A stretch of DNA of 64,000 nucleotides from Afipia sp. GAS231 (GTDB lineage Bacteria > Pseudomonadota > Alphaproteobacteria > Rhizobiales > Xanthobacteraceae). This document shows positions 33,719 to 42,543 of this stretch, piece after piece (position 1 is the first letter of the stretch; each line of letters starts with the position of its first letter). The notes beneath the pieces were generated by a model, which did no database searches, had not been told where the DNA came from, and saw only the letters and a list, made by a program, of their open reading frames with translations. The stretch lies in NCBI RefSeq assembly GCF_900103365.1, contig NZ_LT629703.1, positions 5,876,501-5,940,500 on the forward strand, given 5' to 3'. The position numbers were made by a program, and so were the translations under genes.

Positions 33719-33742
33719 AATTACTTTAAGCCTAAAATGATT
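33719..33742. promoter_or_regulatory. Aryl-CoA regulon operator-like element, copy 4
   Basis: AATTACTTTAAGCCTAAAA (33719-33737) is the exact 19-bp reverse complement of 26450-26468 and is followed by TGATT. It lies 71 bp before the CoA ligase start. Confidence 0.65.
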
Positions 33743-33812
33743 TGACGATAACGCTGCCGGGCGTCCGTTTGTCGATCTCGAGCCTTTCATGGATGAAAGC
33801 GAGGGGATGAAA

Positions 33813-35492
33813 ATGTCAGGTAGAGACCCTGTGCTTGGCCCATCCGGCCACGTCGACGATTTTGCGCGGCGAAACCTGCCGCCATCAGCGCAATGGCCGG
33901 AGCTGCGGCTCGACCGGCCGGAGTTTCAATACCCGGAATACCTCAACGCCGCGGTCGAGCTGACGGACCGCATTGTCGAGAAGGGCATGGGCGATCGCAT
34001 TGCGCTGATCGGCAATGGCCGCCAGCGCACCTACAAGGAACTGGCCGACTGGTCGAACCGCCTGGCGCATGCGCTGGTGGAGAATTACGGCGTCAGGCCC
34101 GGCAACCGGGTGTTGATCCGTTCCGGCAACAATCCGGCGCTGGTTGCGGCATGGCTGGCGGCGACCAAGGCCGGCGCCGTCGTCGTCAACACCATGCCGA
34201 TGCTGCGGGCCGGCGAACTGACAAAGATCATCGACAAGGCCGAGATCGCGCTGGCGCTGACCGACAGCCGTATCGCCGATGAACTGGTGGCCTGCGCCAA
34301 GACCAGCAAGTTTCTCAAGCAGGTGGTGAATTTCGACGGTACCTCGAACCACGACGCCGAACTCGACCGGGTCGCGCTGAACAAGCCGGTGCGGTTCGAC
34401 GCCGTGAAGACCGGCCGCGACGATGTCGCCTTGCTTGGCTTCACCTCGGGCACCACGGGCGAGCCAAAGGCCACGATGCATTTCCACCGCGATCTCATGA
34501 TCGTCGCCGATGGCTATGCGCGGGAAGTCCTCAACGTCACCGAGGATGATGTCTTCGTCGGCTCGCCGCCGCTGGCCTTTACGTTCGGGCTCGGTGGTCT
34601 TGCGATCTTCCCGTTACGATATGGCGCCACCGCGACGCTGCTGGAAAATGCGTCGCCGCCCGAAATGGTCAAGATCATCGAGACCTACAAGGCCACGATC
34701 TGCTTTACCTCGCCGACCGCCTATCGCGCGATGATGGCGGCGATGGACAAGGGCGCCGATCTGTCGTCGTTGCGGCTCGCGGTCTCGGCCGGCGAGACCC
34801 TGCCGGCGCCGGTGTTCGACGCCTGGACCCGCCGGACCGGCAAGACGCTTCTCGACGGCATCGGCTCGACGGAGCTGCTGCACATTTTCATCACCAACCG
34901 CGTTGGCGACGCCATCGCCGGAACCACCGGCCATCCGGTCACGGGCTATGAGGCCAAAATCGTCGATGACGACATGAATGAATTGCCAGCGGGCACGGTC
35001 GGCAAGCTCGCGGTCCGCGGCCCGACCGGCTGCCGTTATCTCGCCGACTCCAGGCAATCGAACTATGTGCGCGACGGCTGGAATCTGACCGGCGATTCCT
35101 TTGTCAGCGACGCCAACGGCCGGCTGTCCTTTGTCGCGCGCTCGGACGACATGATCGTATCCTCGGGCTACAATATCGCAGGCCCCGAAATCGAAGCGGC
35201 GTTGCTGTCGCATCCCGCCGTGGCCGAATGCGGCGTCGTCGGCGCGCCGGACGAGGCGCGTGGCATGATCGTCAAGGCCTATGTGGTCCTTGCGGGCGGC
35301 GCCGAGGGTGACGCTGCGCTGACCGCGGCGTTGCAGGAGCACGTCAAGCGCGAGATCGCTCCTTACAAATATCCTCGCGCCATCGAATATGTCGAGGCGC
35401 TGCCGAAGACCGAGACCGGCAAGCTGAGGCGTTTTGCGCTGAGGCAAATGGCCGCCGCCAGCGCTGTATCGTCGAGCGCTGCCGCGGAGTGA
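33813..35492 (+). CDS. Aryl-CoA ligase (benzoate/2-aminobenzoate-CoA ligase family)
   Basis: A 559-residue AMP-binding enzyme: ATP loop FTSGTTGEPKATMHF (Thr211 onward), LLDGIGSTELLHIFITN (adenylate motif), TGDSFVSDANGRLSFVARSDDMI and the C-terminal hinge SSGYNIAGPEIE, catalytic Lys in PKTETGKLRR. Its ends and length fit the benzoate-/2-aminobenzoate-CoA ligase group. It would activate the aromatic acid for the bifunctional flavoprotein. GAGGGG at 33801-33806 supports ATG 33813 over 33789. RidA follows after 22 bp. Confidence 0.9.
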   Translation: MSGRDPVLGPSGHVDDFARRNLPPSAQWPELRLDRPEFQYPEYLNAAVELTDRIVEKGMGDRIALIGNGRQRTYKELADWSNRLAHALVENYGVRPGNRVLIRSGNNPALVAAWLAATKAGAVVVNTMPMLRAGELTKIIDKAEIALALTDSRIADELVACAKTSKFLKQVVNFDGTSNHDAELDRVALNKPVRFDAVKTGRDDVALLGFTSGTTGEPKATMHFHRDLMIVADGYAREVLNVTEDDVFVGSPPLAFTFGLGGLAIFPLRYGATATLLENASPPEMVKIIETYKATICFTSPTAYRAMMAAMDKGADLSSLRLAVSAGETLPAPVFDAWTRRTGKTLLDGIGSTELLHIFITNRVGDAIAGTTGHPVTGYEAKIVDDDMNELPAGTVGKLAVRGPTGCRYLADSRQSNYVRDGWNLTGDSFVSDANGRLSFVARSDDMIVSSGYNIAGPEIEAALLSHPAVAECGVVGAPDEARGMIVKAYVVLAGGAEGDAALTAALQEHVKREIAPYKYPRAIEYVEALPKTETGKLRRFALRQMAAASAVSSSAAAE

Positions 35493-35514
35493 AGACCTTG
35501 AAGGAGAATAGAAC

Positions 35515-35973
35515 GTGACTGCGCCCAAAGGTCCCACCTTGACGGTGGTGCCTCATCCCAAGACCGACGCCCCGTCCTCCGGCCTGCAAGTGCTGCAGCC
35601 GAGCGGCTGGCCGATGCCGAAAGGCTACGCTAACGGCATGGCAGCCGATGGCCGTCTCGTCGTGACCGGCGGCGTGATCGGCTGGGATACGGAAGGCCGG
35701 CTGGCCTCTGACTTCATTGCCCAGGTACGTCAGACGTTGAGCAACATTGCCGCCATCCTTGCCGAAGGCGGCGCTGGACCTGAGCATCTGGTGCGGCTGA
35801 CCTGGTATGTCGTCGATATCGAGGAATATCTCGCCAGTCTCAAAATGCTCGGCCGGGTCTATCGCGAAATTTTTGGTGCGCATTACCCGGCGATGGCGCT
35901 GGTTCAGGTGGTGCGGCTGGTCGAGAAGGCCGCCCGCGTCGAGATCGAGGCGACGGCGGTGGTGCCGCGCTGA
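35515..35973 (+). CDS. RidA/YjgF family enamine-imine deaminase
   Basis: A 152-residue RidA-fold protein: GRLVVTGGVIGWDTEGRLASDFIAQVRQTLSNIAAILAEGGAGPEHLVRLTWYV and YPAMALVQVVRLVEKAARVEIEATAVVP in separate family blocks. RidA proteins hydrolyse reactive enamines/imines to ketones and ammonia. Directly after an aryl-CoA ligase and in a regulon with the 2-aminobenzoyl-CoA oxidoreductase-like protein, it could deaminate the enamine ring product. The GTG start has AAGGAG upstream. The gene ends 6 bp before the convergent uxuB-like gene. Confidence 0.87.
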   Translation: MTAPKGPTLTVVPHPKTDAPSSGLQVLQPSGWPMPKGYANGMAADGRLVVTGGVIGWDTEGRLASDFIAQVRQTLSNIAAILAEGGAGPEHLVRLTWYVVDIEEYLASLKMLGRVYREIFGAHYPAMALVQVVRLVEKAARVEIEATAVVPR

Positions 35974-35979
35974 CACCAG

Positions 35980-37500
35980 CTATGCCGCACAGAATTCCTG
36001 TACGGCTTGCCGCGCGCCGACTTCGTAAAGTCTTCCCAGCGCCTGTGTGATGGCGCCGCGCATCCGAGGATCGCAGCCGAGCGTTCCGAAGATGGCGCTG
36101 ACCTCCAGCATTGCCGGAGCCAGCCGGTCTGCAACCGGACCCGCGCTATCGGCGATGGCCTTCAGCTTTGCCGCGATCGGATCGCGCACGTCGATCGCGC
36201 GTCCGGCTTCGTCTTTGGCGGTGGCGTAACGCATCCAGCCCGCGACGGCGAGCGCGTGGGTGTCGATCGGCAAGTCGAGCCGGAGCCGGTCCTGCATGGC
36301 AGCGAGCAGCCGTTGCGGCAGCTTTTGCGAGCCGTCCATCGCAATCTGCCAGGTGCGGTGATGCAAAGCAGGGTTCGAGAAGCGATGGAGCAGCGATGCG
36401 CTGTAGGCCGCAAGGTCGGTACCCGCGGGCATTGCGAGCGTCGGCGCCGCGTCTTCCATGATCTGCCGTGCAAACACCACAAAGTGCGCGTCGGTCATGG
36501 TGGCAGCGATGGTCTCATAGCCGGCGAGATAGCCGAGATAAGCGAGCGCCGAATGGCCAGCGTTGAGCAGCCGCAGCTTCATGTGTTCGAACGGCGTTAC
36601 ATCTGAGACAAGCTGCACGCCGGCGGCGGCGAAATCCGGACGTCCGGCCGGGAAGCAATCCTCGACGATCCATTGCGTGAACGGCTCGGTGACAACGGGC
36701 CACGCGTCGGTCATGCCGAGCGCAGATGCAACGGAAGTGCGGTCGGCTTCGGTGGTTTCCGGAACGATCCGGTCGACCATCGTCGAGGGGAAGGCGACCT
36801 CGTCTTCAATCCATTGTGCCAGTTCGCGTGATCGCAGCGCGGCGAACTGCGTGACGATGCGCTTGGCGGTGTGGCCGTTGGCGGAGAGATTGTCGCAGGA
36901 GAGCACGGTGAAGGGGGTGGTGCCCGCAGTCTGCCGGCGCGCAAGTGCGGCCACGATGAATCCCGGCGCCGATCGCGGCGCGTCCGGATGTCTGAGGTCG
37001 TGAACGATATCGGGATGCTGCGCGTCGAGCTCGCCGGTTTGCGGCGTGTGGCAGTAACCCTTCTCGGTGACGGTCAGCGAGACGATGCGCGTCGCAGGAT
37101 CGGCCATGCGCGCGAGCAGACGTTCCGGATTGGCAGGCGCGACAAGCGTCTCGAGGACCGAGCCGATGACCCGGTGTTCGGTGCCGGCGCCGGAACGAAC
37201 CGCCAGCGTATAGAGGCAGTCCTGCGGGACGAGGGCGTCGCGTGTGTCCGGACTTCGCAGGCTGGCGCCGACGATGCCCCACTCCGAAGCGCCCCGGCCG
37301 AGAAGGTCGTCGATCACGACCGCCTGGTGCGCCCGGTGAAAGGCGCCGATTCCGAGGTGAACGATGCCTGGCCGGATAGTGGAGCGGTCGTAGCTCGGGC
37401 GGCGAATCTGACCCGGGAGCCGGGCGAGGCTGGCGTTGGAGAGGCGCAAATGGCCCTCATTCGGGTTGGTTTGGGCAGATTTCGTCCTATCGCTTGACAT
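35980..37500 (-). CDS. uxuB: Mannitol dehydrogenase family protein, probable fructuronate reductase
   Basis: A 506-residue polyol dehydrogenase: IVHLGIGAFHRAHQAVVIDDLL, VSLTVTEKGYCH, TVLSCDNLSANGHTAKRIV, catalytic segment KLRLLNAGHSALAYLGYLAG. The family includes mannitol dehydrogenase, tagaturonate reductase and UxuB. UxuA lies in the divergent gene set, so reduction of D-fructuronate to D-mannonate is the likely role. Two palindromes lie directly upstream. Confidence 0.83.
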   Translation of the reverse strand: MSSDRTKSAQTNPNEGHLRLSNASLARLPGQIRRPSYDRSTIRPGIVHLGIGAFHRAHQAVVIDDLLGRGASEWGIVGASLRSPDTRDALVPQDCLYTLAVRSGAGTEHRVIGSVLETLVAPANPERLLARMADPATRIVSLTVTEKGYCHTPQTGELDAQHPDIVHDLRHPDAPRSAPGFIVAALARRQTAGTTPFTVLSCDNLSANGHTAKRIVTQFAALRSRELAQWIEDEVAFPSTMVDRIVPETTEADRTSVASALGMTDAWPVVTEPFTQWIVEDCFPAGRPDFAAAGVQLVSDVTPFEHMKLRLLNAGHSALAYLGYLAGYETIAATMTDAHFVVFARQIMEDAAPTLAMPAGTDLAAYSASLLHRFSNPALHHRTWQIAMDGSQKLPQRLLAAMQDRLRLDLPIDTHALAVAGWMRYATAKDEAGRAIDVRDPIAAKLKAIADSAGPVADRLAPAMLEVSAIFGTLGCDPRMRGAITQALGRLYEVGARQAVQEFCAA

Positions 37501-37502
37501 GC

Positions 37503-37514
37503 GGAACCGGTTCC
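37503..37514. promoter_or_regulatory. Perfect 12-bp palindrome, operator-like
   Basis: GGAACCGGTTCC is a perfect palindrome 3 bp upstream of the uxuB-like start. The central-CG symmetric form is typical of LacI-family operators. Confidence 0.45.
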
Positions 37515-37528
37515 GTCAATCTTTGGTC

Positions 37529-37545
37529 AATTGGTAAGGCCAATT
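37529..37545. promoter_or_regulatory. FadR/GntR-type operator candidate
   Basis: AATTGGTAAGGCCAATT has perfect 6-bp arms (AATTGG/CCAATT), fitting the TTGGTnnnnCCAA pattern of FCD-type GntR regulators. It lies in the divergent promoter region, 81 bp before the GntR gene. Confidence 0.55.
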
Positions 37546-37625
37546 TTCAGCGGTCTGCCATCCAAACAAGACAAGCCAAGCAAAAAGGCGCCGATCCTTC
37601 GGGATCGTTTCAGGGAGAGACGAGC

Positions 37626-38363
37626 GTGCCGCTCGAGGCTGTGGAAGCGCGACGCCTTTATCGCCAGATCGCCGATCAGCTTCGCGGCTTGATCGAGCGT
37701 GGCGAATACGCCGTCGGCGCCAAGCTTCCGACCGAACGCGATCTGGCCGAGCAGTTGAAGGTGTCGCGGCCGACCGTGCGCGAGGCGCTGATTGCGCTCG
37801 AGGTCGAAGGCCTGGTGCGCATTCGCGTCGGCTCCGGCATCTATGTCAGCGAACCGGCGGCGCATGCGCTGCCTTCGCACCTCGCCGGGATGATCGAAGG
37901 GCCGTTCGAACTGTTGCGCGCCCGCGAATTCATCGAGGCCGCCATCGCAGAGCAGGCGGCGAGGGTGGCGACATCGGACGATATCGCGCGCATCGACGCC
38001 TCGCTGGAGGCGATGGCGACCGTGCAGCATCCCGGCGAAGCCTCGATGATCCACGACCGCGCCTTTCACATCGCGGTCTCCGGATGCCTCGACAATGCCG
38101 TGCTGGTCCGCGTCGTCGGCGAACTGTTCGATCAGCGGCTCAATCCCTACTTCGCAAAACTCGCGCATTATTTCGAGAATCCGCAGTCCTGGGGCGCGGC
38201 GCTGGCCGAGCATCAGGCGATCCGCGACGCCATTGCGGCTCATGATCCTGACGCAGCCCGCGCGGCGATGCGCGAGCACCTGGCGCGGTCGCAGGCACGC
38301 TTTGCACAAAGTTTTGGGACGGAGACTGGGCCGATGTCGCGTGTTTCGAGCGGGAACGGCTGA
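37626..38363 (+). CDS. FadR/FCD-type GntR transcriptional regulator
   Basis: A 245-residue regulator: winged helix LPTERDLAEQLKVSRPTVREALIALEVEGLVRIRVGSGIYV, then an FCD helical domain with metal/ligand histidines (HDRAFHIAVS, EHQAIRDAIAAHDPDAARAAMREHL). ExuR/UxuR-type regulators of this class control hexuronate genes. GTG 37626 has AGGGAG 8 bases upstream; earlier in-frame ATG codons run through the promoter region. It is divergent from uxuB and precedes the TRAP genes. Confidence 0.9.
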   Translation: MPLEAVEARRLYRQIADQLRGLIERGEYAVGAKLPTERDLAEQLKVSRPTVREALIALEVEGLVRIRVGSGIYVSEPAAHALPSHLAGMIEGPFELLRAREFIEAAIAEQAARVATSDDIARIDASLEAMATVQHPGEASMIHDRAFHIAVSGCLDNAVLVRVVGELFDQRLNPYFAKLAHYFENPQSWGAALAEHQAIRDAIAAHDPDAARAAMREHLARSQARFAQSFGTETGPMSRVSSGNG

Positions 38364-38407
38364 GACGATCAAGACAAGAGAAAATGATAACAACGGAGGG
38401 AATGCAC

Positions 38408-39385
38408 GTGTTGAAGAAATTGACGATCGTTCTGGCGGCTTCCGCCGCAGCACTGATGGCCGCGACCACCGTAGGCCAGGCCCAGACCAAGCTGAAATGG
38501 GCCCACGTCTACGAGACCTCCGAGCCGTTCCACACCGCCTCGGTCTGGGCGGCGCAGGAAATCAACAAGCGGACCAGTAACCGCTACGCGATCGACGTCT
38601 ATCCGGCTTCCCAGCTCGGCAAGGAAGCCGACATCAACCAGGGCCTTTCGCTCGGTTCGGTCGACATCATCATTTCCGGATCGAGCTTTGCGGCCAAGAG
38701 CTATCCGCCGATCGGCGTCACCTATTATCCCTACACCTTCCGCGATGCCGATCATCTCCTGGCCTACACCAAGAGCGATGTCTTCAAGGAGCTCGCCAAG
38801 GGCTACGAGGACAAGACCGGTCACCACATCGTGGCGGTGACTTACTATGGCGTGCGACACACCTCGTCGAACAAGCCGATCAAGACCTGCGCCGACATGA
38901 AGGGCCTCAAGATCCGCGTGCCTGACGTGCCGGCCTATCTGGCGATGCCGCGCGCCTGCGGCGCCAACACCGCGCCGATCGCTTTCGCGGAAGTCTATCT
39001 CGCCTTGCAGAATGGCACCGTCGAGGCCCAGGAAAACCCGCTCACCACGATCGAGGCCAAGAAGTTCTACGAAGTGCAGAAGCACATCGTGCTGACTGGC
39101 CATATCGTCGACCACCTCAACACCATCATCTCGGCCAGCCTCTGGAAGAAGCTCAGCGACGAGGATCGCAAGATCTTCACCGACGTGGCGCAGGAGGCCT
39201 CGGCAAAGGCCACCGCTGAGATCAAGGTCAACGAGGCCAAGCTGGTCGATTTCTTCAAGGAGAAGGGTTTGACCGTGACTGAAATCAACAAGGACGAGTT
39301 CCGCGATGCCGTGCTCAAGAACGTGAGCTTCGAGAGCTTTGACTATCGCAAGGCCGACTGGGATCGCATCCAGGCCATCAAGTAA
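38408..39385 (+). CDS. TRAP transporter substrate-binding protein (DctP family)
   Basis: A 325-residue DctP-type protein with a signal peptide (LKKLTIVLAASAAALMAATTVGQAQ). Family segments are TLKWAHVYETSEPFHTA-like opening, GLKIRVPDVPAYLAMPRACGANTAPIAFAEVYLALQNGTVEAQENP with the carboxylate-binding Arg, and a helical C terminus. GGAGGG at 38395-38400 lies 7 bases before GTG 38408, while ATG 38402 is only one base from it. It delivers the ligand, probably a uronate or aldonate, to DctQM. Confidence 0.9.
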   Translation: MLKKLTIVLAASAAALMAATTVGQAQTKLKWAHVYETSEPFHTASVWAAQEINKRTSNRYAIDVYPASQLGKEADINQGLSLGSVDIIISGSSFAAKSYPPIGVTYYPYTFRDADHLLAYTKSDVFKELAKGYEDKTGHHIVAVTYYGVRHTSSNKPIKTCADMKGLKIRVPDVPAYLAMPRACGANTAPIAFAEVYLALQNGTVEAQENPLTTIEAKKFYEVQKHIVLTGHIVDHLNTIISASLWKKLSDEDRKIFTDVAQEASAKATAEIKVNEAKLVDFFKEKGLTVTEINKDEFRDAVLKNVSFESFDYRKADWDRIQAIK

Positions 39386-39479
39386 CACGGTCGGGCATTC
39401 GTCCGTGCCGGCGCTTCCCTGCGGCGGCACGGCGATAGCCGATCAAAATTCTCCCGACCCCAGCATGGAAAGAGGGCAG

Positions 39480-40058
39480 ATGTCGACGATTGAAGTGCAC
39501 AAACAGATATCGGCGGACGAGATCGCCCATACGTTCGAGGAAGAAGCGCCTGTCACCGCCGACCTCGGGCAATACGCGGTCGAGGACTGGCTGGCGCTGG
39601 TGATCTTCTGGATCATGGCGCTGTGCGTTTTCCTGCAGTTCTTCACCCGCTATGTCCTCAACGACAGCTACGCCTGGACTGAGGAAATCGCGACCTATTG
39701 CCTGATCGGGGTGGTATTCATCGGTTCGTCGATGTGCGTGCGGTTGTCGCGGCACATTCAGGTCGACCTGATTTTTCGTTACCTGCCGCATCTGGTCGCA
39801 CGCGCGCTTTCGACCGTTATCGACGGGATCCGGATCGCGTTCTTCGGCTACGCGACCAAGCTGGTCTGGCAGTTCATCCAGATCATCGGCGACGAGCCGA
39901 TGACGACGATCAAGTTCCAGAAGGGTTTTGTCTATTACGCCGTGCTGCTCGGTTTCGTGCTGATGTTCGGCCGCTCGATCCAGATCGCGGTCGAGAACTG
40001 GCGGCGGGGCTATTCGATTCTGGAGCGGCCCGGCGCATTCGACGGAACGGAAGGGTAA
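39480..40058 (+). CDS. TRAP transporter small permease (DctQ family)
   Basis: A 192-residue membrane protein with four hydrophobic segments, including LALVIFWIMALCVFLQFFTRYVL with the family's FxRYV motif, AWTEEIATYCLIGVVFIGSSM and GFVYYAVLLGFVLMFGRSIQI. ATG 39480 follows AGAGGG. It bridges the binding protein gene and the large permease gene, 4 bp away. Confidence 0.9.
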   Translation: MSTIEVHKQISADEIAHTFEEEAPVTADLGQYAVEDWLALVIFWIMALCVFLQFFTRYVLNDSYAWTEEIATYCLIGVVFIGSSMCVRLSRHIQVDLIFRYLPHLVARALSTVIDGIRIAFFGYATKLVWQFIQIIGDEPMTTIKFQKGFVYYAVLLGFVLMFGRSIQIAVENWRRGYSILERPGAFDGTEG

Positions 40059-40062
40059 GGCG

Positions 40063-41469
40063 ATGCTGCTGCTCCTCGGTGGATTTCTGATCCTGATGCT
40101 GCTCGGCCTTCCCGTCGCGCTGGCGATGGCCGCATCCTCGCTGCTGTATATTCTCGTCACCGGCATCACGCCCGATGTGACACTGGCGCAGCGCATGATC
40201 GCCGGCGTCGAGAGCTTTCCGTTGCTGGCGGTGCCGTTCTTCATCCTCGCCGGCAATCTCATGAACATCGCCGGGGTCACCGGGCGCATCTACAAGTTTG
40301 CGGTTGCTCTGGTGGGCTGGATGCGCGGCGGCCTCGGCCACGTCAACATCATCGGCTCGGTGATCTTCTCGGGCATGTCCGGCACCGCGATTGCGGACGC
40401 CGCCGGCCTCGGCACCATCGAGATCAAGGCGATGCAGGACCATGGTTACACGACGGAATTTTCCGTCGGCGTGACGGCGGCTTCCGCAACGCTCGGCCCG
40501 ATCATCCCGCCGTCGCTGCCGTTCGTGATCTACGGCATGATGGCGAACGTCTCGATCGGCGCGCTGTTTCTCGGCGGCGTCATTCCCGGCGCGGTCATGA
40601 CCTTGCTGATGATGGCGACGGTGGCCTATTATGCCCACAAGAACGGCTGGGGCAGCGACTCGCCATTCTCGTGGGCGCAGATCGGATCGGCCGGCCTCGA
40701 GATCGTCATCGTGCTGGGCTTTCCGCTTGTCGTCTGGCTGATGGTCGTTGCCGGCCTCTCGACCAATATGGCTGTCGGGATCGGGCTTGCGGTGTTGCTG
40801 GCGCTCGACTGGTACTTCGACTTCTCCGCGGTGATGGCGCTGATGGCGCCGGTGATTTTGATCGGCGGCATGACGCTCGGCTGGTTCACGCCGACCGAAG
40901 CGGCGGTCGCGGCCGTAATCTGGTCGCTGTTTCTGGGACTGGTGCGCTATCGCTCGATGACGCTCAAGACGGTGGCGAAAGCGACGTTCGACACCATCGA
41001 GACCACCGCCTCGGTGCTGTTCATCGTTACCGCCGCCTCGATCTTCGCATGGCTCCTGACGGTGTCGCAGGCGGCACAGGTCCTGACCGATACGATACTC
41101 GGGATCACCCATAACAAATGGGTGTTCCTGCTGCTGGCGAATATCCTGATCCTGTTCGTCGGCTGCTTTATCGATACCATCGCCGCGATCACCATTCTGG
41201 TGCCGATCCTGCTGCCGATCGTTCTGAAACTGGGCATCGATCCCATTCATTTCGGACTGATCATGACCCTCAACCTGATGATCGGGTTGCTGCATCCGCC
41301 GCTCGGCATGGTGCTGTTCGTGCTCGCGCGTGTGGCCAAGCTCTCGGTCGAGCGCACGACGATGGCGATCCTGCCGTGGCTGGTGCCGTTGTTGCTGGCG
41401 CTGATCGCAATCACCTACATCCCGGAGCTGACGCTCTGGCTGCCGAAATATATGGGACTCTCAAAATGA
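40063..41469 (+). CDS. TRAP transporter large permease (DctM family)
   Basis: A 468-residue, about 12-segment membrane protein with DctM hallmarks: LLGLPVALAMAASSLLYIL, VPFFILAGNLMNIAGVTGRIYKFA, GSVIFSGMSGTAIADAAGLG, PPSLPFVIYGMMANVSIGALFLGGVIPG. It is the sodium-coupled channel subunit. Its stop overlaps the ATG of the dehydrogenase gene by 4 bp, tying import to the first catabolic step. Confidence 0.93.
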   Translation: MLLLLGGFLILMLLGLPVALAMAASSLLYILVTGITPDVTLAQRMIAGVESFPLLAVPFFILAGNLMNIAGVTGRIYKFAVALVGWMRGGLGHVNIIGSVIFSGMSGTAIADAAGLGTIEIKAMQDHGYTTEFSVGVTAASATLGPIIPPSLPFVIYGMMANVSIGALFLGGVIPGAVMTLLMMATVAYYAHKNGWGSDSPFSWAQIGSAGLEIVIVLGFPLVVWLMVVAGLSTNMAVGIGLAVLLALDWYFDFSAVMALMAPVILIGGMTLGWFTPTEAAVAAVIWSLFLGLVRYRSMTLKTVAKATFDTIETTASVLFIVTAASIFAWLLTVSQAAQVLTDTILGITHNKWVFLLLANILILFVGCFIDTIAAITILVPILLPIVLKLGIDPIHFGLIMTLNLMIGLLHPPLGMVLFVLARVAKLSVERTTMAILPWLVPLLLALIAITYIPELTLWLPKYMGLSK

Positions 41470-42515
41470 CATCGATGGCGTTGGCCGCAACCCTGTTCGG
41501 CCCGGAAGATCTGCGCATGGTCGAGCGGCCGCTCGATCCGCTGGCGTCAGGCATGGTGCGCATCCGCTTCGGCGCCGGCGGCATTTGCGGTTCGGACATG
41601 CACTACTATCGTCATGCCCGCACCGGCGATTTCGTCGTCACTTCGCCACTCGTGCTCGGCCACGAGATATCAGGCGAAGTGGTCGAGATCGCAGGCGCAG
41701 CGCCAGGCCTGAAGATCGGCGACCGGGTTGCCGTCAATCCGTCGCGCTGGTGCGGCCATTGCAAGCCCTGCCGCGAGAACCGGCAGAATCTTTGCGAGAA
41801 CATCTTCTTCATGGGCTCGGCCTCGAAGACCCCGCATATGCAGGGCGGCTTTGCGAGCATGTTCGATGCCGTCCCCGCGCAGTGCGTGAAGATTCCGGAC
41901 CACGTGCCGTATCAGGCGGCGGCGCTGGCCGAACCGCTGGCGGTGTGCCTGCATGCAGTCGCGCGCGCCGGCGATGTCACCGGCAAGCGCGCGGTGCTGT
42001 TCGGCGCCGGCCCGATCGGACTGCTGACCATGCTGGCGGCGCGTCGGGCCGGGGTCGCCGATGTCACCGTCGTCGACATCGCGGCGGCGCCGCTGGCGTT
42101 TGCGACCCGGCTTGGCGCCAACCATGTCGTCGACATCTCCGGCGGCGACGAGGCGTTGAAGGCGCAAGCGGCGGCGCAGCCGTTCGATGTGGCGTTCGAA
42201 GTATCGGGAACGGCGGCGGGCCTCGCCAGCGCGATCGGCGTCGTCAGGCGCGGCGGCATCGTGGTTCAGGTCGGCAATCTGCCGGGCGGGCAGATTCCGG
42301 TGCCGGCCAACGCCGTGATGGCCAAGGAGATCGATCTTCGCGGCTCGTTCCGTTTCGGGTTGGAATTCTTCACCGCGGTCGAGCTGATCGCCGACGGCAG
42401 CGTCGACGTGCTGGCGTTGGTGACGGCGCAACGTCCGCTCGCGGTCGCCCCCGACGCGGTGCGCCTCGCACTCGATCGTTCGCAAAGCGTCAAGGTCGTG
42501 CTGACAGCGCAATGA
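41466..42515 (+). CDS. Zinc-dependent alcohol dehydrogenase, probable L-idonate 5-dehydrogenase
   Basis: A 349-residue zinc dehydrogenase: catalytic zinc motifs GICGSDMHYYRH and GHEISGEV, structural cysteines in WCGHCKPCRENRQNLCEN, and the NAD motif VLFGAGPIGLLTMLAARRAG. HYYRHARTGDFVV is characteristic of L-idonate 5-dehydrogenases. In this operon it probably oxidises an aldonate delivered by the TRAP system. The start overlaps dctM. Confidence 0.87.
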   Translation: MTSMALAATLFGPEDLRMVERPLDPLASGMVRIRFGAGGICGSDMHYYRHARTGDFVVTSPLVLGHEISGEVVEIAGAAPGLKIGDRVAVNPSRWCGHCKPCRENRQNLCENIFFMGSASKTPHMQGGFASMFDAVPAQCVKIPDHVPYQAAALAEPLAVCLHAVARAGDVTGKRAVLFGAGPIGLLTMLAARRAGVADVTVVDIAAAPLAFATRLGANHVVDISGGDEALKAQAAAQPFDVAFEVSGTAAGLASAIGVVRRGGIVVQVGNLPGGQIPVPANAVMAKEIDLRGSFRFGLEFFTAVELIADGSVDVLALVTAQRPLAVAPDAVRLALDRSQSVKVVLTAQ

Positions 42516-42543
42516 TTGAAGATACAGGTTCAGGAGACTCCGC

